In this document: positions 31,607 to 38,187 of the stretch, piece by piece
Layout: the number at the start of each line of letters is the position of its first letter
How positions within the stretch are numbered: position 1 is the stretch's first letter
From: an uncultured Porphyromonadaceae bacterium
GTDB lineage: Bacteria; Bacteroidota; Bacteroidia; Bacteroidales; UBA11471
NCBI GenBank assembly: GCA_900542765.1
Contig: UQOX01000024.1
Span: 1 to 38,187, forward strand
DNA length: 38,187 bases
Reading direction: 5' to 3'
The notes under the pieces: generated by a model
Told to the model about the DNA's origin: nothing
Databases searched by the model: none
Seen by the model: only the letters and a program-made list of their open reading frames with translations
Position numbers and translations under genes: made by a program

Positions 31607-32608
31607 ATGAACAAAGTCGCTTTCTGGATAAAAAACGCGCGGCACATCTCCTTGCCGCAGAGTCTCCTGCCTGCACTTTTGGCCGTGAGTATGTCGTGGA
31701 TCCATGAGTCGTTTTCGTGGGGGCTCTCCTGTGTCGCTTTATTTGGTGTGATATGCGTGCACCTGGGCATGAATCTTCTCGACGATTATTTCGATTACCG
31801 GGAGGGGAGCGGGGAAAAACGCCTCCGATTGGCGGCCGACGGCGTACGGGCCCGGGTGGCGAAGTACCCCTATCTTACCTTGGGGCTGGCTTCGGTGAGG
31901 GAGCTCGTGGGAGCCATTGCCGTATTCTTTGCTTGTGCTGTTGCCGCGGGAGTGGTCATCGTGGCCATGCGGGGCGAAACGCCCCTTGTCATTGCTTTGA
32001 TTGCGGCGGTTTTGGGCATCTCTTATTCGGGAAAGCCTTTACAGTTGGGCTATTACGGATATGGCGAATTGCTCATCGGGCTCATCTTTGGCCCGCTCCT
32101 CATGGCCGGCATGCAATGTGCCGCATGTGGTGTCGTCGATGTCGAGCTCGTGTTGGTAGGTGTGGCCGTGGGCTTTTTGGTGACCAATATCCTCTATTCG
32201 CATTCGGTGCTCGACCTGCAAGCCGATACCCGCATGGGAAAGACGACCTTGGCCGCGTTGTTGAAGACCCCCCGGGCTCGCCGAGTCGCATCGGCGGTCT
32301 TCAACTTCTTTCCCTTTGTGCTGGTGCTGGCCGGCGTGGCGGCGGGCGTCCTGCCGTGGGCATACCTTTGCGTCCTTCTCCTGTTGCCGATGGCCGTTAC
32401 CCTGTGGCGCTCGATTTGCCGTTTCACGGCCGGCCGTCACGACGCTCTGCGACTGCGCTGGTGGTATGGTCCCATGGGGCGTTTCGATGCCTATCGTGCA
32501 GCCGGCATCGACTGGTTTATGTACCGCTGGCTGATGGCTCGTAACCTGATTTCTTTTTTCGCGTTGCTTCTGTTGCTTGCAAATGTAATTCTTCAAATAA
32601 CCGCTTGA
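31607..32608 (+). CDS. UbiA-family prenyltransferase
   Basis: A 333-residue integral membrane enzyme with about eight or nine hydrophobic helices. The two Asp-rich prenyl-diphosphate motifs are present: N56-LL-D59-D60-YF-D63 and D203-LQA-D207. The family transfers a prenyl chain to an acceptor ring, for example MenA in menaquinone synthesis. The usual MenA sequence around the first motif (DYFDxxxGxDxxxRLGP) is not matched after YFDYREGSG, so I do not assign the symbol menA; the acceptor is unknown. The ATG at 31607 is chosen because the frame upstream is not conserved-looking and contains no membrane features. Its stop overlaps the next start (TGATG), so it is coupled to the radical SAM gene. 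Confidence 0.85.
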   Translation: MNKVAFWIKNARHISLPQSLLPALLAVSMSWIHESFSWGLSCVALFGVICVHLGMNLLDDYFDYREGSGEKRLRLAADGVRARVAKYPYLTLGLASVRELVGAIAVFFACAVAAGVVIVAMRGETPLVIALIAAVLGISYSGKPLQLGYYGYGELLIGLIFGPLLMAGMQCAACGVVDVELVLVGVAVGFLVTNILYSHSVLDLQADTRMGKTTLAALLKTPRARRVASAVFNFFPFVLVLAGVAAGVLPWAYLCVLLLLPMAVTLWRSICRFTAGRHDALRLRWWYGPMGRFDAYRAAGIDWFMYRWLMARNLISFFALLLLLANVILQITA

Positions 32609-33507
32609 TGATGAAACTCTCGCAGATGTTCTATTTGGCCCGGTGGTTTTTCGGCGCCAGGTTCTTGGGCCGGAAACGGCCGTTGCAAACCGTGCTTTTC
32701 ATTACCGACCGTTGCAACCTGGCGTGCAAGCACTGCTCGGTCTATGCCCGTTCCAATCCGCACACCATGTCCTATGAGGAAGTGCGTCGCGAATTGGAAT
32801 ATGCCTACGGTTTGGGTTCCCGTTTTGTCGACTTCGAGGGGGGCGAGGTGATGTTGTGGCGCGATGGCGATTATCGCATCAACGACCTTCTCGACCTGGC
32901 CCGTGAGGTGGGCTTTTTCTCGGCCACGATTACCACCAATGCCCAGTTGCCTTTCGCCGGTGTGCGGGCCGACAGCATTTGGGTGAGTCTCGACGGGTAT
33001 GGCAAATATCATGAGATGATACGCGGCGAGGGCACTTTTGCCCGTCTCGAAAAAAATATCGCGGCCTGCGGTCACCCGCATCTGAGCGTGAACATGGTGG
33101 TGAACAAGTACAACTGGGAGTCGGTTGCCGACACGATACGCTATGTCAAGGAGAATCCCGCCATAGAGAGCATCTCCATCAATTTCTATACCCCTTTCCC
33201 CGACGCCGAGAATCTCATGATTACGCAGGCACAGCGCGAGGCCGTCATCGACACCGTCATCGCCATGAAGCGGCAGGGTTATCCTGTCATGAACTCGGTC
33301 TCGGGCCTGCGGCTGATGAAGCACAACCGCTTCAAGCGGCGTTGCTGGGTGACCAACTTTATCTATGCCGACCATCGGCGCGCGAACTGTGCCGGCGAAG
33401 AACTCGGCATTTGCGACGATTGCGGGCTCTGCATGGCCGGCGAGATGAACGCCGTCTTCAACCTGCGTCCCGATACGGTCTTGGCCGGGCTCAAACTTCG
33501 CTTGTGA
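32608..33507 (+). CDS. Radical SAM protein with C-terminal cysteine cluster
   Basis: A 299-residue radical S-adenosylmethionine enzyme. The 4Fe-4S motif CxxxCxxC is seen as Cys36, Cys40 and Cys43 (RCNLACKHC), followed by the SAM-binding FEGGEVMLW segment. Five more cysteines near the C-terminus (246, 261, 269, 272, 275; ICDDCGLCMAGE) look like an auxiliary iron-sulfur site, as in SPASM/twitch-type enzymes. The start at 32608 shares one base with the stop of the prenyltransferase gene; a second ATG follows directly. Substrate unknown; the tight coupling hints at a shared lipid-linked or prenylated substrate. Confidence 0.85.
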   Translation: MMKLSQMFYLARWFFGARFLGRKRPLQTVLFITDRCNLACKHCSVYARSNPHTMSYEEVRRELEYAYGLGSRFVDFEGGEVMLWRDGDYRINDLLDLAREVGFFSATITTNAQLPFAGVRADSIWVSLDGYGKYHEMIRGEGTFARLEKNIAACGHPHLSVNMVVNKYNWESVADTIRYVKENPAIESISINFYTPFPDAENLMITQAQREAVIDTVIAMKRQGYPVMNSVSGLRLMKHNRFKRRCWVTNFIYADHRRANCAGEELGICDDCGLCMAGEMNAVFNLRPDTVLAGLKLRL

Positions 33508-33608
33508 CCCGAGCAAGGGTGTCTGCTTGATTCAGGAAATCGAGGCTTGGACGTCCGGCATCTGTCGCTTTGTACTTTGGCCTTCACTTTTTAAATTTTA
33601 TTAGGTTT

Positions 33609-33642
33609 TTTGACATTATGTTTGCTTTTTTTGCTATTTTTG
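33609..33642 (+). promoter_or_regulatory. Likely promoter of the GNAT-like gene
   Basis: TATTTTTG (33635-33642) with TTTG (33609-33612) 22 bp upstream, slightly longer than usual. Predicted start near 33648, about 15 bases before the ATG. Confidence 0.55.
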
Positions 33643-33663
33643 CCAGCCTAAAATAATGTATGC

Positions 33664-34800
33664 ATGGAACCCATAACGATTCGTGAAATAACGGGACGTC
33701 GCGCCCTGAAAAAATATGTGCAGTTCAATATCGACCTCTATAAAAACAATCCCTACAAGGTTCCACCGTTGATTGTCGATGAACTCGATACTTTTACACC
33801 GGCCAAGAATCCGGCCTACGATTTTTGCGAAGCGGTGCATTACATGGCCTATGAAGGAAAGAAACCGGTGGGTCGCATAACGGGTATCATCAATCACAAC
33901 CTCAATAAGAATACCGGAAAGTCCGAAGCCCGTTTCGGCTTTGTCGATTTTGTCGACGATGCCCGTGTGAGCGATGCCCTTTTCGATGCCGTGGAGGCGT
34001 GGGCGCGCGGCAAAGGCATGAATCGGCTGGTGGGCCCGCTGGGATTTACCGACATGGACCCCGAAGGGCTGCTCGTCGAGGGATATGACCAGTTGGGTAC
34101 CATGGTGACCATCTACAACTATCCCTACTATGTCGACCACATCGAGCGCCGCGGTTTCACCCCCGAATGCGAATGGGTGGAGTTCAAGCTCACGGTTCCC
34201 CCTACCATGTCGGAAAAGCATGCCCGCATTGCCGAAATCGTGCGCCAGAAATATCATCTGCGCAGCATCATCAAGGAATATACCAATATCCATAAGTTGG
34301 CCCGCGATTATGGCCGCCAGATTTTCGAGCTCATCAACGAGGCTTACAAGAACCTGTATGGTTACTCGACGCTCACGCCCCGGCAAATCGAGCACTATGT
34401 GAAGATGTATATCCCGATTGTGAGCCTTAAACACCTCTCGCTCATCGTCAACGAGAAAGACGAGTTGATAGGTGTGGGCATTGCCATGCCCTCGATGAGC
34501 CGGGCATTGCAGAAGGCCAAAGGCCGCTTGTTCCCCTTCGGATTTATCCATCTGCTCAAAGCCATGAAAGGGAAGAACGACATTGTCGATTTGCTCTTGG
34601 TGGCCATACACCCCAACTATCAGAACCTGGGAGCCAATGCCCTGCTCTTCGACGATATTCTGCCCAACTTTATCAAGGACGGCTTCAAATATGCCGAGAG
34701 TAATCCCGAAATTGTCACCAACAACAAGGTGCAACAACAGTGGCAATATTTTGAGCAGCAGCAGCACAAGCGCCGCCGTGCTTATGCCAAGGATATTTAG
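33664..34800 (+). CDS. GNAT-like acetyltransferase-fold protein (YghO-like)
   Basis: A 378-residue soluble protein. It resembles the YghO-like family often labelled N-acetyltransferase in Bacteroidales. Seen: an N-terminal segment (TIREITGRRALKKYVQFNID), a GNAT-like stretch with VGRITGIINHNLNKN and FGFVDFVDD, LVGPLGFTDMDPEGLLVEGY, and a C-terminal half with LLVAIHPNYQNLGANALL, which has the look of the acetyl-CoA-binding region. The C-terminus is Gln- and Arg-rich. The acceptor substrate is unknown. It has its own promoter and is followed after 11 bases by the UPF0126 gene, so the two probably form an operon. Confidence 0.7.
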   Translation: MEPITIREITGRRALKKYVQFNIDLYKNNPYKVPPLIVDELDTFTPAKNPAYDFCEAVHYMAYEGKKPVGRITGIINHNLNKNTGKSEARFGFVDFVDDARVSDALFDAVEAWARGKGMNRLVGPLGFTDMDPEGLLVEGYDQLGTMVTIYNYPYYVDHIERRGFTPECEWVEFKLTVPPTMSEKHARIAEIVRQKYHLRSIIKEYTNIHKLARDYGRQIFELINEAYKNLYGYSTLTPRQIEHYVKMYIPIVSLKHLSLIVNEKDELIGVGIAMPSMSRALQKAKGRLFPFGFIHLLKAMKGKNDIVDLLLVAIHPNYQNLGANALLFDDILPNFIKDGFKYAESNPEIVTNNKVQQQWQYFEQQQHKRRRAYAKDI

Positions 34801-34811
34801 CGGCCTGCCCT

Positions 34812-35453
34812 ATGTTGATGCCTACATTCGTACAGATTCTCGATTTTATCGGGACATTTGCCTTTGCCATCAGTGGCATACGGTTGGCCTCGGCCAAGCG
34901 GTTCGACTGGTTTGGCGCTTATGTCGTGGGGTTTGTCACGGCCATTGGCGGCGGTACGATACGCGACCTGTTGCTCGATGTTACACCGGCGTGGATGGAG
35001 AATCCCATGTATCTCATCTGTACGGCGTTGGCGTTGGTGTGGGTCATTGTCTTTGAAAAACGGCTGGTGCGTCTCGACATCACGTTCTTTATTTTCGATA
35101 CCATCGGTTTGGCCCTCTTCACGGTGGTCGGCGTGGGCAAGAGCCTCACGGCCGGTTACCCGTTTTGGGTGGCGATTATCATGGGCAGCATCACCGGCGC
35201 TGCCGGAGGTGTGTTGCGCGACGTGTTTATCAATGAAATCCCGCTGATTTTCCGAAAGGAGATTTATGCCATGGCCTGTGTCGTGGGCGGGGTGTTTTAC
35301 TGGCTCTTCGACCTGTTGGGCATGGAACCTTATATCTGCCAGATTGTGGGCGGTGTCGGGGTCTTTGTCACCCGCATTCTCGCGGTGAAGTACCAGATAT
35401 GTCTTCCTGTCCTCTCGGGCGAAACCGGCGGCGAAGACAGGAAGGAAAACTGA
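34812..35453 (+). CDS. UPF0126 / TRIC-family membrane protein
   Basis: A 213-residue protein with about seven hydrophobic segments arranged as two related halves. The signature Gly-rich motif occurs twice: IGGGTIRDLLL in the first half and AGGVLRDVFI in the second. The family (YicG-like) is related to trimeric intracellular cation channels; some members conduct K+ and others transport small solutes, so the substrate cannot be fixed here. It starts at the ATG at 34812; an alternative ATG lies two codons further in. It follows the GNAT-like gene closely. No clear terminator is visible between it and the convergent HAD gene. Confidence 0.88.
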   Translation: MLMPTFVQILDFIGTFAFAISGIRLASAKRFDWFGAYVVGFVTAIGGGTIRDLLLDVTPAWMENPMYLICTALALVWVIVFEKRLVRLDITFFIFDTIGLALFTVVGVGKSLTAGYPFWVAIIMGSITGAAGGVLRDVFINEIPLIFRKEIYAMACVVGGVFYWLFDLLGMEPYICQIVGGVGVFVTRILAVKYQICLPVLSGETGGEDRKEN

Positions 35454-35523
35454 CTCTCGTCACCCTCTCCCTCTGTCCCGACACCCTTGCCGGATCGGGC
35501 ACAAGGCCGCATCTTCCCCTTTT

Positions 35524-36165
35524 TTATTCCGACGTTTTTGCGCGGTCGGCATCGAGTCGTGTAGCCAAATCCGCACGCCAGTCGCTCCCGTTTGCCGGAC
35601 AGAAGGTCTGGAACCCCAATTCTTCCCCTCGCGCTATGTTCGACGCGCCGTCGTCGACAAAGAGCGCCTCTTCGGGACGCAGTCCTTCGGCTGTGATGAG
35701 GTGCTTGAAGATTTCGGGAGCCGGTTTGGTGTACCCTATTTGGTAGGAGAGGTAGAGGCGGTCGGCGTAGTCGGTGAGCGATTTTCCCGAGGGAGAGAAG
35801 TCGGCGCTGCAAGCCCAAGACATCACATAGGGGTTGGTGTTGCTCAGGATAAGTATGCGATACCGCTTTTTCAGTGTTTCGAGATAATCGAGAATGGCGG
35901 TCGGCACCTCGACAAAAAATCCCAGCCAAGCGCTCTTGACCTCTTCAAACGTCAGTTCCCGGCCGCAGAGACGACCCAGTTCGGCACGGAAACCGGCCTC
36001 ATCGAGCTTGCCCTCTTCCAGTTCCTGAAAGATGCCCGACTGGTGGTACTTGTCGAGTCGAGTGTCGGCGTCGGTGAGTCCTAAGCGGGCAAAGGCCGCT
36101 ACGGCATTTTCGCGGCTGAGGGTGGCGATGACGCCTCCGAAATCGAAAATAAGAGTTTTTATCAT
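35524..36165 (-). CDS. HAD-superfamily phosphatase (YihX-like)
   Basis: A 213-residue cytoplasmic hydrolase. HAD motifs: I, Asp8 in IFDFGGV (the second Asp of DxD is Gly, as in YihX-type proteins); II, LSNTNP at 107-112; III, Lys147 in GYTKPAPEIF; IV, FVDDGASN at 169-176. The cap is of the helical type (residues about 15-95). YihX of E. coli dephosphorylates glucose 1-phosphate; a sugar-phosphate substrate is likely but unproven. It faces the UPF0126 gene and has a -7 promoter element about 55 bases upstream. Confidence 0.88.
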   Translation of the reverse strand: MIKTLIFDFGGVIATLSRENAVAAFARLGLTDADTRLDKYHQSGIFQELEEGKLDEAGFRAELGRLCGRELTFEEVKSAWLGFFVEVPTAILDYLETLKKRYRILILSNTNPYVMSWACSADFSPSGKSLTDYADRLYLSYQIGYTKPAPEIFKHLITAEGLRPEEALFVDDGASNIARGEELGFQTFCPANGSDWRADLATRLDADRAKTSE

Positions 36166-36220
36166 ACGGCGTGTGGAGGGGTTCTGAAATTGTATTTGTC
36201 GAAAAACGGTTTTTACCCGG

Positions 36221-36228
36221 CAAAGATA
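36221..36228 (-). promoter_or_regulatory. Likely -7 element of the HAD gene
   Basis: TATCTTTG on the minus strand; the -33 region is poor. The 402-bp gap between the HAD and mntP genes holds this element and the mntP promoter; in 36229-36453 I see nothing I can support. Confidence 0.45.
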
Positions 36229-36453
36229 CGTCCGATTTTTTGTTTATGCCACGGCCGGCCCGTTTTCTTCGGCCGAATGCCTTTCTTGTGCCTCCATTCC
36301 CGACGCAATCGGGGACCCAAGCCCCCCTTTATGATGTCTCGGCTCCCGCGAATTTTTTATCTTTATCGCGGACGTTCCCTTTTCCCCGGCGTGGGAAAGA
36401 GCATATCGGGCACGAGTAATATAGCCTTGACCCGATAATCTCTCCTGCCAAAA

Positions 36454-36485
36454 GTTGCAGGCAAGACCTCTATCGCTTACCTTTG
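36454..36485 (+). promoter_or_regulatory. Promoter of mntP
   Basis: GTTG (36454-36457), a 20-bp spacer, TACCTTTG (36478-36485). The leader of about 75 nt has a GGACGTCC palindrome; it does not match the manganese riboswitch consensus that I looked for. Confidence 0.6.
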
Positions 36486-36567
36486 TACGGGCAATCCTGC
36501 GATACTATACCCTTGGTACGGACGTCCTTGTCGGGTTGTCGTTTATTTTTTTTGAACACACTGCATT

Positions 36568-37140
36568 ATGACAGAAATAGAAATTTGGGCGTTGGCCGTA
36601 GGGCTGGCGATGGATTGTTTTGTCGTGTCGATTACGAGCGGAATCATTTGGGGAAAACTCCGATGGAAACCCATGTTGACGATGGCTTTCTTTTTCGGTC
36701 TGTTTCAAGCCCTCAATCCCTTTCTCGGCTGGTTGGGAACCCGTTATTTCCGTCACTTGATAGAGAGTGTCGACCACTGGATAGCCTTCGGGATACTGGC
36801 TTTCCTGGGCATACGCATGATTGTCGAGTCGTTCAAGGCCGAAGACGAAAAGCATTTCGACCCGGCCAGCCTCAAAGTGATACTCATGATGGCCGTCGCC
36901 ACCAGCATCGACGCCTTGGCCGTGGGCATATCGTTTGTGTGTGTGGGCATGAGCGACTGGCGCGACCTGCCCTATCCGTTGGGCGTCATCGGGCTGGTGT
37001 CGTTCCTGCTTTCGCTTGTCGGCGTTTCTATCGGGGTGAAGTGCGGCAGTTATGCCCGGAAAATCCATGCCGACCTGCTCGGCGGCATCATACTCTTCGC
37101 CATCGGCCTCAAAGTCCTCATCGAGCACCTCTCGGCCTGA
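36568..37140 (+). CDS. mntP: Manganese efflux pump MntP
   Basis: A 190-residue inner-membrane protein with six hydrophobic segments in two related halves, the normal MntP size. The key acidic residues are in the two matching motifs: Asp16 in GLAMDCFVVSITSG and Asp115 in TSIDALAVGIS. Members export Mn2+ and protect against manganese excess. It starts at the ATG at 36568, after a consensus-like promoter and a leader of about 75 nt. It appears to be a single-gene unit; the next gene lies 120 bases downstream on the same strand without a visible promoter. Confidence 0.93.
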   Translation: MTEIEIWALAVGLAMDCFVVSITSGIIWGKLRWKPMLTMAFFFGLFQALNPFLGWLGTRYFRHLIESVDHWIAFGILAFLGIRMIVESFKAEDEKHFDPASLKVILMMAVATSIDALAVGISFVCVGMSDWRDLPYPLGVIGLVSFLLSLVGVSIGVKCGSYARKIHADLLGGIILFAIGLKVLIEHLSA

Positions 37141-37260
37141 TTGTCGTCCGTTTGTGTGAGTGGAAGAGTTATTCTTCCCCCGAGAAGGATATTGGGTGGC
37201 GTTTCTCATTTTGGATAGTTCCTGTCCCCAATTTATGTTATTCCTTAAAAAACTATTATC

Positions 37261-37851
37261 ATGAAAACATTTACCCAAGAAAACCTCTATTGGATACATG
37301 AACCTCGACGCTACTCTATCTCAGATGCGCTCATTACGATAGAGACCGAACCTCATACCGACCTTTGGCAGCGGACCTATTACGGATTCCGGAACGACAA
37401 TGCTCCCGTGTTGCAGATGAAGACGACACAGAAATATTTCTCGTTTACGGTCAAGACGGTTTTCAATGCCTCTGTCCTGTTCGACCAGTGCGGCATTGCC
37501 GTCTACTTGGATAGCGATAACTGGATAAAAGCCTCGGTCGAGTACGAAAACGACCGCTTCCAGCGGCTTGGCAGCGTGGTGACCAATAACGGTTATTCCG
37601 ACTGGGCGACGCAAGATATTCCCGCTTCGATACATGAAATATGGTATCGCCTGAGTCGCCGCGAAAGCGATTATTATATCGAAACGAGCCTCGACGGTAT
37701 CTATTTCAAGCAGATGCGTGTGTGCCATTTGTTTCATGGCGATGGAGAAATCTCGTTTGGAATCTATGCTGCCAGTCCCTCACAGCACACATTTACGGCC
37801 GAGTTTACCCACATGGAAGTGGGAGAATGTACCTGGAAGGCTTGGCAATAG
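37261..37851 (+). CDS. DUF1349 domain protein
   Basis: A 196-residue soluble protein of the DUF1349 family, a concanavalin-like beta-sandwich. The pattern of the family is seen: an aromatic-rich N-terminus, TDLWQRTYYGF, YFSFTVKTVF, DQCGIAVYLDSDNWIKASVEY and a C-terminal FGIYAASP. There is no signal peptide, so it is probably cytoplasmic. The function of the family is not well defined; similarity to glycan-binding folds suggests but does not prove carbohydrate recognition. A terminator lies about 110 bases downstream. Confidence 0.85.
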   Translation: MKTFTQENLYWIHEPRRYSISDALITIETEPHTDLWQRTYYGFRNDNAPVLQMKTTQKYFSFTVKTVFNASVLFDQCGIAVYLDSDNWIKASVEYENDRFQRLGSVVTNNGYSDWATQDIPASIHEIWYRLSRRESDYYIETSLDGIYFKQMRVCHLFHGDGEISFGIYAASPSQHTFTAEFTHMEVGECTWKAWQ

Positions 37852-37962
37852 AGCCTACATATCTGTGCTTGAAGAGCCGCTTTTTCTATCCCATTTCTGG
37901 GCATTGTGTGGGAGTCTGCCTTGATGTGAAGGATAAGGAGAGAAGGACTGGTAAGAATAAAA

Positions 37963-38002
37963 AAATCGGCTAAGTATTGTATTCAATATCTTAGCCGATT
38001 TG
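37963..38002. terminator. Terminator after the DUF1349 gene
   Basis: A 12-bp perfect outer stem (AAATCGGCTAAG / CTTAGCCGATTT) with a further TATTG/CAATA pairing inside. A-rich sequence precedes it, so it may work best for minus-strand transcripts; the plus-strand T-run is short. Confidence 0.75.
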
Positions 38003-38150
38003 TCGTACCCAGAGCCGGTACAAGGCATAGAAATCATAGGAAAATAAAAGAATTTATCTTCCTTATTATCAGCCATTTGTATATTTCTTATTTTCTCCAT
38101 TTTTGCCATATTTTGCCCATTTTTCGTCATTAAGTACACTTTTAGTACAC

Positions 38151-38180
38151 TTTGAAATTCCATTTTCTTTTGTACCTTTG
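38151..38180 (+). promoter_or_regulatory. Promoter reading out of the right edge
   Basis: TTTG (38151-38154), an 18-bp spacer, TACCTTTG (38173-38180). Just upstream are two direct copies of AGTACACTTT (38133-38142 and 38144-38153), 11 bp apart, which may be a regulator site. The gene it serves begins beyond the window. No gene is supported in 37852-38187. Confidence 0.6.
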
Positions 38181-38187
38181 CAATATC

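Noticed and set aside
36486..36567. Manganese (yybP-ykoY) riboswitch before mntP
   Set aside because: The leader is about 75-80 nt and lacks the conserved loop sequences I would expect; only a short palindrome is present.
38003..38050. A tRNA-like or attachment-site-like stretch after the last terminator
   Set aside because: No cloverleaf can be drawn and no duplicate of the stretch is seen in the window.
37855..38163. A 102-codon minus-strand open frame at the right end
   Set aside because: It crosses the terminator at 37963-38002 and the outward promoter region, with low-complexity AT-rich coding and no family resemblance.

Overview
The window is a chromosomal segment from a Bacteroidales bacterium (phylum Bacteroidota). 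Three things point there: many promoters of the Bacteroidetes type (-33 TTTG, an 18-20 bp spacer, -7 TAnnTTTG); clearly Bacteroidales-like proteins (fumarate reductase, ParE, PckA, QueH, an MG2/plug-like secreted protein); and a type II-C CRISPR array with 47-bp repeats like those of Bacteroides. Genes look moderately GC-rich and intergenic regions AT-rich. I cannot fix the genus.

Left third (1-15.8 kb), mostly housekeeping, mostly minus strand: the 5' part of frdA with its cytochrome b gene sdhC; an exo/endonuclease-family membrane protein; two tandem rhomboid proteases; a small HU gene on the plus strand; then, in transcription order, gyrB, and rnr-parE-coaD-S41 peptidase. A tRNA-Glu / rpsT / tRNA-Glu unit follows, with one promoter before it and one terminator after it. 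recO and a tRNA-Arg(CCT) gene face the other way.

Middle (15.8-24.8 kb): an uncharacterised protein with a degenerate receiver-like C-terminus, then a complete type II-C CRISPR-Cas locus. The array (17527-19799) has 30 repeats and 29 spacers. cas2, cas1 and cas9 lie to its right on the minus strand with 4-nt overlaps. A tracrRNA gene lies beyond cas9 on the plus strand, with its own promoter, antirepeat and terminator. A strong bidirectional terminator separates the array from cas2, so the cas transcript should not enter the array. Instead each 47-bp repeat carries what looks like a Bacteroidetes promoter (GTTG, 19 bp, TATCTTTG) pointing at the next spacer. I infer that each crRNA can start from its own repeat, as reported for Neisseria type II-C but with Bacteroidetes promoter elements. 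The decayed first repeat keeps these elements while its tracrRNA-pairing part has changed.

Right third (24.8-38.2 kb): a secreted MG2/plug-like protein, queH, enolase, ATP-type PEP carboxykinase, a UbiA-family prenyltransferase coupled to a radical SAM enzyme, a GNAT-like protein, a UPF0126/TRIC membrane protein, a HAD phosphatase, mntP and a DUF1349 protein. The window ends in a promoter reading out to the right.

All calls come from reading the sequence and from knowledge of the families. No searches were run.
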